From Ecdyonurus torrentis (Eukaryota; Arthropoda; Insecta; Ephemeroptera; Heptageniidae): DNA of 64,000 nucleotides. The position numbers were made by a program, and so were the translations under genes. Numbering within the stretch: position 1 is the first letter of the stretch; each line of letters starts with the position of its first letter. Below, piece after piece: positions 47,881 to 57,824 of this stretch. The DNA lies in the NCBI GenBank assembly GCA_949318235.1, contig OX439133.1, forward strand, positions 4,036,490 through 4,100,489, read 5' to 3'. The notes beneath the pieces were generated by a model. That model was given only the letters and a program-made list of their open reading frames with translations. It ran no database searches and was not told the DNA's origin.

Positions 47881-47988
47881 ATGCTGTTCGTAAACCCTGT
47901 TCTCTTGCACCAAAAAATGCGCATTCCATTTGAATAACCAAAGGCGATCGTCATTTTTGGTGCAGAGAACGGGGTTTACGAACAGCAT
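47881..47988. mobile_element. E-family palindromic MITE, copy E4
   Basis: 'ATGCTGTTCGTAAACCCTG' to 'GGGGTTTACGAACAGCAT'. Serial insertion of one E at the TA left by the other explains the shared TA, consistent with TA target choice. Confidence 0.88.
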
Positions 47989-48620
47989 TACATTATAAAA
48001 TTATTTGTATAAAATATATTTTAAATTTAAAATTACTTTTAAAATATTATATAAATATATAATTTTATTTTTTATTATTTTAAATTTCTATAAATTTTTG
48101 TACATCTTTGTTTTCTTTCATTATTTGTTATTTTAAATTTAAATATAAATTTATATTAAAAATTTAAATGCTAATAAAGTTGTAGAATGTAAGTTCATTT
48201 TTAATTGCGTGTTAAAAATACCACCTGCGATTTAAATGTTTAACAGATCTATAATTATGCAGGTGTGAAGTGCTGTATACTATACAAGAACAAGTTATTA
48301 TAAATGTGAACTAAAATTGAATTATTTTATAAACAGAGAAAATCAAAATATGATTAATAGTAATTGACTCAAGGCATAAAACACCTAGGACAAAAAACAT
48401 ATAAAATGTATATAAATATCCATAAATATCAACGTTTACTTGGCCGGAGTCGTTGATTTCTAATTTATTTTCCATTCACAAAATGGTAGCTGCAAGTTTA
48501 TGACGTTACAGCTCGCCTGTTTCCGCGCGCGAGGACCAGTGAACAGTGACGTCAATATTTGAACAGTGAACAGTCAATATTTAGGTATTATTAGGATATT
48601 ATATTAGATAAGTTTTTTTT
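47989..48620. other. A+T-rich interval followed by a CpG-containing island
   Basis: 48475-48600 includes 'cctgtttccgcgcgcgagga', the CRE octamer TGACGTCA (~48548) and a short tandem duplication of 'gaacagtg..gtcaatattt' (48540-48583). It could be a promoter fragment or old transposon end. No reading frame is supported. Confidence 0.4.
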
Positions 48621-48758
48621 CAACAACTGTTTTGAAGCTGTCTTTAAGTGATTTCGTGACGTCACCACTTCCGTTTCTACTTACTACGCATGCGCAGTAC
48701 GTCGAAACGGAAGCAGATTTGAGACAAATCGCTATAGTCGGCTACATTACTTTATTAA
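48621..48758. mobile_element. P-family MITE, degraded copy P6
   Basis: Retains 'caacaactgttttgaagc', the centre 'tactacgcatgcgcagtacg' and 'acggaagcag', but both ends are eroded. Confidence 0.75.
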
Positions 48759-48833
48759 GGTTTAAAATAGGAGGTAACTGGCTGAAATCTCAGAAACAAA
48801 ACTACTGCACTGCAGAAATACTATATAGGCCGG

Positions 48834-49124
48834 TTGCACGCATATTTTAGAGCCGCCATTTTGTTGGTTAGGAATACATAAGCCAGCATAGGAAAAACGT
48901 CGTTTCTAATTTTTTAACAGCAAAAGAAGCTTCAAACCTCAATCAAAGCCTTATTTTATTTCTAGCTCCTAATAAGCTCGAAGAATAAGAGAAAAGTTCG
49001 TTCAGTTGAAATAAACTTTTATTTATGTGAACAATTAGGAGAAATGATGTTTCCACTATGCTGGACAATGCATTAGGCACCACAAACATGGCGAACAAGC
49101 GCAAGGATGTGCAAGGGGTCTATT
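48834..49124 (+). mobile_element. D-family MITE, copy D4
   Basis: The best D copy: 'TATAGGCCGGTTGCACGC' at the left and 'GTGCAAGGGGTCTAT' at the right. It contains 'agagccgccattttgttgg', a YY1-like GCCGCCATTTTG motif. Confidence 0.88.
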
Positions 49125-49967
49125 TTTTAAAAAAGCACTTCTTCGTGTTATAATATAAGTTAAGTTATAAGACAATTTTATGAAACATTTTCAACAATTT
49201 TAAAAATTTAGCTTGCAAGCCAGTAGTAAAAAAAAGTCGAAGTTGTTAATCAATCAATTATATCAAATATTCGGTAAGTTTGGTGACAGGTGAAGGTCAG
49301 TGTGGAGATAATGAAGTGCGAGGCTTCCTCTCATCTCACCTCGATAATCTCTCAATTTGCCTGTCATCCTCAACTTTTTTACTATTTGACATCTTTTTAT
49401 CGCAGATCCGTAGAAATCTTTGAATGTCAATACTATGAAAAATGTCTTAGCATGACAAAAATGAATGTAAAATAGCAAAGTTGCTTAATTTGCTTATAAT
49501 ATATTTTTTTATATCGTTAAGCATGGCTCTAATCCTTAATATCAGACCTTCTTACCACTCCTCTAGTAAAGAGAGGAAATAAAATTGACTTTTTTTTTCT
49601 CGGGCCTATTATACTGCACTAAAACTTCAAGGGAATTTTTGTTTTTTCTTAATATGATATCTGGTTAACTAAACTTTTTTTTTTTTGTTTTTTTTTTATG
49701 CATATATTTTTAAAATGAATTTTGCAGTTAAATGTGAATTTCAAATTTTCCACTTCCTATATTATCTCATAATACAACTCCTATACAACTACTAATACAA
49801 CTAATATATTACAAGTATTGGTAGCACAACTAGCACAGTTTTATTACTTCTCGTTGTACGAAAAAAAGAGAGTAAAAAACAAAACAAAAACATGTAGTGC
49901 TTTAAAAAAAATTAATAATAATAAAAAATCGCGGAATTAGCATTAAAATTTTGAGCTTGCGGAAAAT

Positions 49968-49969
<2 letters not shown>
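49125..49969. other. A+T-rich interval, no gene
   Basis: 49260-49480 is slightly richer in G+C, with short opposing frames and no splice or start support. The rest is low complexity. Confidence 0.5.

Positions 49970-49998
<29 letters not shown>
49970..49998. repeat. (CT)n microsatellite
   Basis: About 29 bp of CT. Confidence 0.97.
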
Positions 49999-50001
<3 letters not shown>

Positions 50002-50125
50002 CCAATTTAGGATCTATAAACCAAATCAAACTTAATGTAGAGGAAACAAGAGCTTTAGGTCATGACCTTGTCCAATCTCGCATTGATGACTTAAAGCGAT
50101 GTTTTTAAAGTGAAAATTTTTTAAA

Positions 50126-50126
50126 T

Positions 50127-50212
<86 letters not shown>
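50126..50212. repeat. (TA)n microsatellite
   Basis: About 87 bp of TA with two phase shifts ('attata'). Confidence 0.97.
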
Positions 50213-50217
<5 letters not shown>

Positions 50218-50274
50218 ATGTTTTAAAATAAGTGCATGCAATCACTTTGCAATATAATAAAAGTAAAATTAAAC

Positions 50275-52027
50275 CCCTGCCGGAAGTTTCCCATCGATCC
50301 CAGAGGGAAATCCCATGGGGTTTTCAGATTTACCATGGGATTTTCAGCTTTACCCATGGATTTTACTATTTCCCAATCCCAAAGAGTTTCCCACTGACTA
50401 TTGTCCATGGTTTTCCATGGACATTTTTTTGACTCTAAAAATGAAAAATATGGGTCTTCTTAAAAAATATCAGTATTTTAGTAAAAGTAAAAAAAAAAAA
50501 AAAAAAAATTATTATTATAATTTTTTTTTTTTTTTTTTTTTGGTATAGGCAGTGATATATTATTTAATTACTGTTGCGTTCGGGATTTTTTTTTTCTTAT
50601 TATGTAGAATAAATTAAAATGTATTTAAAAATATTATTTTTTTGAAATTTGCCAACATTACATTTCCATTATTATCCACTTTCGCGATCAAAAACTTTTA
50701 TAAAAAAAAAAATTTTATCTATTAAAATAAAATACTTTAGAAAACACGTGTATAAATATATTATAGTTTGATTTACTTTTGACTGCAAATATAGAGATTT
50801 AACTTATTTATTAAACACAATAAGAAATAAATAAACCAATAAAGTGAGATTTTTTTATCTTAAAAGTTCAATAAAATTTATTTTTTAATATTTTATTAAC
50901 TTTTTATTTTCTGAAATTTAATATACTACTATTTATTTACAAAATAGAGAATAAAATTCAAAGTTTAAATTCACCGCGGGGAAGGGGCAACAAACATGGC
51001 CGCCGCGCGCTCGGTTGGCCTCATGGTAGTTTGGAAAAATGGCGTCTTTTACATTGTGTGTGTCGACGTCGCTCTACAAGATTTGTTAAGTGAGGCCAGT
51101 AAAGTCAAGTCTGGATGGAATAGAAGATTGTTTTTATTTAAGGGAAGTGTGAATTACTTATTTTGTGATATTTTAAATGTAAGAATATGTGTACTTTGTG
51201 TTTTATTTCTGTTTGTATGGGTCTGCACGTATGCACGCCGCGATGCTATGAGGACGCCATTACCGCTCCACGGCAAAACACGTACACGAGCGCGTGTTAC
51301 CGATATTCCAAGGAGGTTTGAGTTTATAATAACTAAATTATTGCTTGTTTCTTTAATTGGTGAGTAAAAATAATTTGTTATCTACATGGTAAAGGGTCAT
51401 TTGCATAAAATTGTTGTTATGAGAATATTTTTAAAAAATTGTAAACAAATGTAAAAGAAATTGTCGCGGATCTCTGCCTATTTTAACGTAAATAAATGTT
51501 ATATATTTTTTTTAGTTCTGCACGTTAAAGTAGGCAAGGGATAACCCGCCACATACTTATACATATAATATACTTGCATATTGGGTACGGGTTATGTAAT
51601 TTTGAAAAATAAAGAGAAATTTGTAAAATTTCAATGAATTATTTTGCATGAATGTATGGTATATTTTATTGTATAGTATATTTTATATGTATATTATCAA
51701 TATAATTCAATTAGAAATTTTTTCAATGCCTCAAATTAGTGTTCAATTTTTTTAACATGTTTATTCTTATTAAAAGAAATATTGATCACTAATTTCTGGC
51801 ATTGAACAAATTTCTAACCAATTGTAAATAATATTTTGCAAGTGAAAATCCAAATATGAGTGTAATTTGCATGGGGATTTCGCTGCGGGAGAGAATTCCA
51901 TGGGCAGAAGCACCCGCTCAAATTTCCCATAAGTGGGAAATTTGAGCTGGGATTTCTGTCCATGGGAAATATTTCCCGTGGCGAAATCCCCATGGGAAAA
52001 ATTCCCAATGGGAAACTTCCGGTAGGG
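50275..52027. mobile_element. Element J: 1.75-kb CCCTG...TAGGG element with CCATGG-rich ends
   Basis: The ends are 'CCCTGCCGGAAGTTTCCCAT' and (complement) 'CCCTACCGGAAGTTTCCCAT', flanked by AC on both sides as a likely 2-bp duplication. Within ~160 bp of each end the word 'ttcccatggg' and relatives occur many times in both orientations. The interior has a CpG-rich exon-like stretch (50975-51360) inside A+T-rich sequence. It has the same end class as N and O. Confidence 0.75.
50996..51359 (+). CDS. CpG-rich open exon-like stretch inside element J, unrecognised
   Basis: ATG at 50996 in good context (aacATGG), followed by M-A-A-A-R-S-V-G-L-M-V-V-W-K. The frame is open for 121 codons up to 'TTG|GTGAGT', an excellent donor at 51359/51360, with a stop just inside the intron. 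An earlier donor 'AAT|GTAAGA' at 51178/51179 would give a 61-residue exon; the hydrophobic stretch that follows (V-R-I-C-V-L-C-V-L-F-L-F-V-W-V) may then be intron. The G+C-rich 5' end resembles a promoter/first exon. I do not recognise the peptide. It may be captured host sequence, a first exon of the element's own gene, or a host exon flanked by J termini. Confidence 0.35.
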
Positions 52028-52615
52028 ACTGCTGCAGGCAGCCAGCTAGCAATCAGTAAACACCGCCGCTCGCAAGGTAATAAACAAAGCAGCATCTCAC
52101 ACACGTTATCTATATAGTTAGTGATAAGACAACGCTGGTGACGTCACATACACTTTTTACCTTTGTTTATCACAAGACTAGTTAACTAGGTTAAAAATAA
52201 AACACTTTAACTCAAGTATATATTATTATGTTATTCTTTGTCTCGCGGAAATATTCATTATTTTGAGAATACGAAGTCCACAGAAAATAAATGTAATAAA
52301 TATTTTCTGTAACATTTATTCAGTACAACTTAAAGTTTGATATATTTCACAATGGACAACTTGCATGCCATTTTTTTTATATTTTTTATATAATAATATT
52401 GGTGTATATAAAACTTCTTGAAAAATGCTCCTTCATATTTTAAAAAAAAAATGAAATCAAATTTTTTTGGAGTTGAGACGGTTCAAGTTTTTTTTATTTT
52501 ATTTTATTTTTTTTTAATGGTTGAAAATTGAAATTGTTCTGACGAGTTTGCAGCCACTAAACAACTTTTTTTCAAAGGCTGATTTTTTTTTAAAAAGCTG
52601 TTGGAAAAAAATACA
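52028..52615. other. Flank of J and A+T-rich interval
   Basis: 52028-52150 is G+C-richer with 'acaccgccgctcgcaagg' and 'ggtgacgtcacat' (CRE core). The remainder has only A/T runs. No gene seen. Confidence 0.45.
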
Positions 52616-52866
52616 GATCCTAATGCATTGTCCAGCATAGGTGCGTCATTTTCCCCTTATTTTACGCATAAATAAAAGTGTATTTTAACTGAACGTATTT
52701 TTCTGATATTCTTCGAGGTTATTAGGAGCTAGAAATAAGGCTTTGATTGAGGTTTGAAGCTTCTTTAATAATAAAAAATTAAAATGACATTTTTCGTATG
52801 CTGGCATATGTATTTCTGACCAACAAAACAGCGGCTTTTAAATATGAGTGGAAGCGGTTTATATAG
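52616..52866 (-). mobile_element. D-family MITE, copy D5
   Basis: Reverse-oriented body: 'gcattgtccagcataggtg', 'ttgattgaggtttgaagctt', 'ctgaccaacaaaacagcggc'. The ends are eroded ('agatcctaatg' and 'gtttatata'). Confidence 0.7.
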
Positions 52867-52882
52867 TAGCAGATCTCGATAT

Positions 52883-53121
52883 ATGAAGTGTATGCATTCA
52901 TGGTAAAGTCGACACCATGTAAGCTCATTCAACATCATTGGCCGATGTAAGAAAATGACTTATTTTGCCAGTTTAAAAAAATACTAATCAATATTTTTGA
53001 GCGCATTGATGCTGTTAATATATTAAATTAGTATAGATAATATTTCATATTAATATCTCAAATATGTGAGAAAAATAATAATAACAAAAAATTATTATTA
53101 AAAAAAAAAAAAAAAAAAAAA
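52883..53121 (+). mobile_element. F-family MITE, 3'-truncated copy F13
   Basis: 'gaagtgtatgcattcatgg' through 'aatatgtgagaaaaataata', then a ~23-nt poly-A (53099-53121) and loss of the right end. Confidence 0.75.
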
Positions 53122-53319
53122 ACTTGACAATATTTACCCTATATATAATATATATTTATACAACAATAATCATTAATTATTATATATGTAATTATTTCTA
53201 CAACCAATAATTTTAATGCATATTTAGAGAGTGCATTTAATTATGCAAAATTTAATACAACAAATTATATAATTAAAAATAAAATAAAATATAGGTAGAG
53301 ATGGGAATATTAATTATTA

Positions 53320-53490
53320 TTTCATTCATTCATTCATTCATTCATTCATTCATTCATTCATTCATTCATTCATTCATTCATTCATTCATTCATTCATTCA
53401 TTCATTCATTCATTCATTCATTCATTCATTCATTCATTCATTCATTCATTCATTCATTCATTCATTCATTCGTTCATTCATTCATTCATA
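53320..53490. repeat. (TTCA)n tetranucleotide array, ~170 bp
   Basis: The same motif as the 46438 array but on the opposite strand, with a single TTCG variant near 53471. Confidence 0.98.
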
Positions 53491-53499
53491 TATAAACTT

Positions 53500-54550
53500 A
53501 AATTTATTTCTTCTGTAAATAAATGTATTCACTTCTTATATAATAATATGTAATACTTACGTATAATTAAAGAGAAAGATATTTTGATAACATAAAAACT
53601 TGACTTAACTGTGACACGTGTCATTGAGATAATATGTTATCAATTTTAATATTTTTTTTTCTTCTTAAAGTTATGTTCTTGAAAATGTTGACAGATTATT
53701 AAAGTGTACAAATATTGAAGTTGACTACTTACTTATCATTGAAGTGTGATTAAACAGCAATAAGTACTTCAACTGTATCATGCTTAAGGTATTAAGTCTA
53801 TAAGTTACATGTTAACCTGTATATTAATAAACTTCAAACGAAAGCCGATTATACTGCGAGTAGTAATTAAAAAAAAAAAAAAAATTAACATTTTAATCAT
53901 ATTATTTTTTTCATCTTTATTATTAATGGAATTAAACTTAATGTTAATCTACAATTAAAAAATAAATAGATGTCTTGTAGTTGTTAACGTAAAATTGTTA
54001 ACGTTAAGTTAACTTTAACGTTAACTGATTATAGTTACATAATTTAAATTTAAAATAATTGTGCAAGGAAATTTTTTTATTTTTACTATACCAGTTATTG
54101 CGTAATTTTTTATGAAATAATAGTCGAGTTAATAATAATAAAAATTATTTAACATAATATTTATTTTCGTTTAGTAAATAATTTTATTTTTTTATTTATT
54201 TTTTTTATGTTTAAAAACTTACATTTTTATTTATAAATTTTTGATTTTTTGTTCAATTAATATATATTAATCTAAAATTTAATCCATTACAGGCGTATTT
54301 AGCACTACGAATTAATAACTATATTATTATGTCATTGGAAAGTGCATTTAAAAAAAAAACTACTAATTATAAAATGAAGTTTTAGAGATTCGTGGCTTAC
54401 ATACATAAGAGAGAAACTGGGGAAATAATTAAATAAGGTCTGATTGATGAATCTGAAAAAATATATTTAGAATTCTATACTTGCCGGTTGAGAATAAGCA
54501 CCAATCAGAGGTATAAACTTTTGAATAAGACGCGAGAACTCAATGATATA
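53500..54550. other. A+T-rich interval, no gene
   Basis: Contains 'gttaacgt' words repeated around 53984-54025, and otherwise low-complexity sequence. Nothing coding. Confidence 0.5.
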
Positions 54551-54556
54551 ACATTC

Positions 54557-54745
54557 AGGGAGTAGGGGACCGACGTCGGCCATTCCACTAAAACTTTTCT
54601 CCTCAAAAAAATCTGAAATTTTGCACAATGATACTTCAGCTTGAGACAATTTCAAATATATAAAAATTTTGGGGGGGTCACTGTGCAAATTAATTTTATA
54701 TTATTTTTTGAAATTGTAAGCTCATAAAAATATCACATAAAAAGG
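54557..54745. mobile_element. C-family element, truncated copy C2
   Basis: 'GGGAGTAGGGGACCGACG' at the left, then 'aatctgaaattttgcacaa' and 'gcttgagacaatttcaaat' as in C1 and C3. The right part is lost. Confidence 0.65.
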
Positions 54746-55049
54746 TATTTTATCAAATATCAGTTTTATTTATATTATTATTTTTAGTTTAAATATTATA
54801 ACAAATTATTATATTTAGTAAAATTTAATTTAAAATAAAAATATCATTATTTCAAATGTTTAATTTTTATTATAATTTTTTTTTTTTAAATTAATTTCAT
54901 GTCCATGAGCGTTAAATAATTTTTCTATCGTAAGTTCAATACATCCCTTCTCTGCAGTTTGCTGCCAGCTGAATGCAATGTCATTAGTTGATATTTTTTT
55001 AAATGTGTATTTTTAATATAATCAACATTTATCATGTTGATCAGTAATA

Positions 55050-55332
55050 AAGGATATATGAATTCATGTCAACGTTGTTTCACTCAATCTCATTTAGTGA
55101 GTTTAAAAATACTAGGCAATACTTTTAAGAGCATTGGTGCTGTAAATAATTTGAATAAGTATCTCAAATATGTGAGAAAAACAATAGTTACAAAAAAAAT
55201 AACCGATTTACCAAAGAAAACAACAAAAAACGAAGTTTGTCCTATACTGGGCAATGTTATTCATTACTATTATGTAATTAGTGTTTTTATGGTGTCCAAG
55301 CACATTAAATATAACGTCTTGCACACCCCCTA
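55050..55332 (+). mobile_element. F-family MITE, copy F14
   Basis: Diverged left end 'aaggatatatgaattcatg', with a good body from 'aaaaatactaggcaatac' to 'cactacccc'-like 'gcacaccccctat'. P3 is inserted at its terminal TA, as P2 is in F9. Confidence 0.75.
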
Positions 55333-55496
55333 TTTGACTAGTAAAGGAACAACGGTTTTGAGGCCGACTATAAGCGATTTCGGTCACATCCGCTTCCGTT
55401 TCTCCTTACTACGCATGCGCAGTAAGTCAAAACGGAAGCGGATATGAGTGAAATTGCTTATAGTCAGCCTCAAAACAGTTGTTCCTTTATTAGTCG
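55333..55496. mobile_element. P-family palindromic MITE, copy P3
   Basis: 'TTGACTAGTAAAGGAACAAC' to 'gttcctttattagtcg', with TA at both sides (55331-55332 and 55497-55498). The centre is 'actacgcatgcgcagtaag'. Confidence 0.86.
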
Positions 55497-55684
55497 TACA
55501 TTCAATACTAAATTTTAGTTATTTGAATGAAAAGCGGTGGAAAAAATAATAATAATAGTAATCTGAAATTTTGCACATAGTGATATATTAGGATAAATCA
55601 AATAAAAAAAATGTTCAAAAAAAAAAAAAAAAAAAAAAACGCTATATAAGGAAATTTGAAGTTCTAAATAATAATGTTTTATTA

Positions 55685-55980
55685 CATCATATATTTAATG
55701 AGCTTGGAGGTCATACTGGAGTATTGAATAACATTGCTCAGCATAGGACAAAATTTGTTTAAGGCAATTTTCTTAGGGAAATCTTTTTTTTTTTTTTTTT
55801 TTATTGTTAATGTTAATTTTTTCAAATACTTGAGATACTAGTTCAACATATTTACAGCATCACTGCTCTCAAAAATATTGCTTAGTATTTTTAAACTGTC
55901 AAAAAGAGTTATTTTCCTAGGCTACCCATGTTATTGAGTGATCCAACATGGCGTACACTTTAACATGAATTCATATACAT
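55685..55980 (-). mobile_element. F-family MITE, copy F15
   Basis: Reverse body from 'cttggaggtcatactggag' through 'attgctcagcataggaca' to 'aacatgaattcatatacat'. A ~23-nt poly-T lies at 55781-55803. Confidence 0.78.
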
Positions 55981-55984
55981 TCGT

Positions 55985-56640
55985 GGACAAAAAGTCAAGT
56001 TTTGAATATCATTAGATTACAAAATATTAATATGTAGTCTTATATAGTTATCATGTTTCTCACCCAGTGCAGCACTGGTGAAATTCAAAACAAACAAAAA
56101 TATTCGACAAATGTGTGTTTAAAAGATGAAGCCATGCACTTCACGAAGCCGTATATCGCGAGTTGATGTCAGTTATTAGCAAATCAATTTGCACAGTTCA
56201 GTTCATTACATCTAGTGTCGGACAAAGTATCATAGTGAGTGCTAGGAGGTTAGTACATTTTTAAAAAGTTTATTGTTTTTGTATTATTATTTTATTTTTT
56301 TTTTTATGTTTTAGTTGATTTTTTTATTATAATTAAATTTATTAAAAAAATATAGTTTTTTAAAAATATATATATACATTTTTTAATATATTTAATTAAA
56401 ATACTATAAATATTACTAAAATTCGTCACTTGGGTATTATGAACGATACTTAAAAGTTAATTGTTATATATTAATTAAAATGAGTTTAATATAGATTTCA
56501 TCATGCAGTTATCATGATACATGAAATAAAGGAAACCGAACGTAATACATAGTTAATTAATGGGTTTGATATACAAAATATACTAAGAGTTCTTTAAATA
56601 TGAAATAGAAAGGATTAAAGATAAAATGTAAAAGTTGAGT
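55985..56640. other. Unassigned, partly less A+T-rich interval
   Basis: 56050-56260 ('cacccagtgcagcactgg', 'agccgtatatcgcgagttg', 'cacagttcagttcattac') matches no repeat family here and ends in a donor-like 'ggag|gttagt'. It might be a 5' untranslated exon or promoter, but there is no ATG-led frame of note. The rest is A+T-rich. Confidence 0.3.
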
Positions 56641-56649
56641 AATGTCATC

Positions 56650-56846
56650 TTAAGGGAATAGAGTATCGTCCATTAGACTCAAACTTTTACCGTTAAAAAA
56701 AATCTAAAATCTCAAATTTTGCATAATGATACTTCAGCTTGAGACAATTTTAAATATATAAAAGTTTTGGGGGGTCACCGTGCAAATTAATTTTATATGA
56801 TTTTTTTGAAATGAGGCCCAATGTTAATTTCAATAATTTAATTTCA
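56650..56846. mobile_element. C-family element, truncated copy C3
   Basis: 'TTAAGGGAATAGAGTATCG' then 'gacaattttaaatatataaa' and 'gtcaccgtgcaaattaatt'. It fuses directly to the right part of an F element at ~56847. Confidence 0.68.
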
Positions 56847-56847
56847 A

Positions 56848-56969
56848 GATTTCCCTAAGAAAATGGCCAAGTATAAAGTTTGTCCTATGCTACCGAGCAA
56901 TGTTATTCAGTACTCCAGTATGGCGTCCCCAAGCGCATTGAATATGACGTCATCCACATATACACTATA
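56848..56969 (+). mobile_element. F-family MITE, right-end fragment F16
   Basis: 'aagatttccctaagaaaatg' to 'catccacatatacactat', with TGACGTCA at ~56945. The left part is missing because of the junction with C3, a probable deletion or nested insertion. Confidence 0.72.
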
Positions 56970-57091
56970 TAAGAAAAAAAATCGCCGGTAAGAAACATTG
57001 TTTTTTACTTTGATTGACAGCCACAATATAGGAAGTACAAAAGTTAAATTGCCGATAGAAAAACTTAAAATAAGTTGATTATTGATATTTG

Positions 57092-57113
57092 CTCTCTCTC
57101 TCTCTCTCTCTCT
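57092..57113. repeat. (CT)n microsatellite
   Basis: About 22 bp of CT. Confidence 0.95.
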
Positions 57114-57260
57114 ACTATATGACGTAATGTATCTCTTTTGTCACGAGGTTTTCCTGCTTGTCTCATGTTATATGTCGGTTGTTATCTAGTCATGACGTCA
57201 CAAGCACACACATGATGCACGCATGGTAACAATGTTTAGTTTACATTGTTATTGCTATAT

Positions 57261-57265
<5 letters not shown>

Positions 57266-57292
<27 letters not shown>
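57266..57292. repeat. poly-A tract (27 nt)
   Basis: Uninterrupted A run after 'tgctatatagc'. Confidence 0.95.
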
Positions 57293-57295
<3 letters not shown>

Positions 57296-57429
57296 CGCAA
57301 TAATATACACTTTGCAATGTAAATAAATGCCATGCGTTGTGTAAAGTGTCTCTTACTACTAGAAGTATTTTTTATACATAAACTTATTTTGTATCATTTT
57401 ATTCAGTTTTATATTAATTGATTTGTGTG

Positions 57430-57502
57430 AGCAGCTTCAGTAGCTAGTTCAATGTAATCCTAGTGACGAGCTGATTTCATTGAACTGGCTACTGAAGCTG
57501 CT
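57430..57502 (+). ncRNA. Candidate miRNA-like hairpin 2
   Basis: A 73-nt hairpin with a 25-bp stem: left arm 57430-57454 and right arm 57478-57502, with only one non-Watson-Crick pair, a T-G that would be a U-G wobble in RNA. The loop is 23 nt. Arm sequences centre on 'cttcagtagctagttcaatg' and 'cattgaactggctactgaag'. Precursor size and arm length suit Dicer products. It matches no repeat family in the window. I do not recognise the putative mature sequence. A short inverted-repeat transposon or chance palindrome remains possible. Confidence 0.35.
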
Positions 57503-57777
57503 ACTACAAATACTATTGATTATATTGATTTGTATACAGGCTTGCAATTTCTGTAGCCATAGTTGAATGAGTTACAGTTAATTCCTCTTCCCTCTATATA
57601 ATATATTTTTACATTTTTATAATTATGTATTATCTTTAAAATAATCGTATTTTTTTTTTTTTTTTTTTTTTAATGTCTCTAAGCACGGAAATTTATAGTA
57701 TAATCCTCACTTAAATATTTCTGACCTCAGTGCAGTATGTTTCTCAGTAAGAAAAAAAAAGTTCCAACACGCAAAGT

Positions 57778-57779
<2 letters not shown>

Positions 57780-57821
<42 letters not shown>
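57780..57821. repeat. poly-A tract (42 nt)
   Basis: Homopolymer immediately before repeat R copy 1; the same arrangement occurs before R copy 2 (63319-63340). Confidence 0.97.

Positions 57822-57824
<3 letters not shown>

Noticed and set aside
55034..55447. 137-residue plus-strand frame
   Set aside because: It crosses an F element and the adjoining P palindrome; both are non-coding families whose other copies are not open in this frame.
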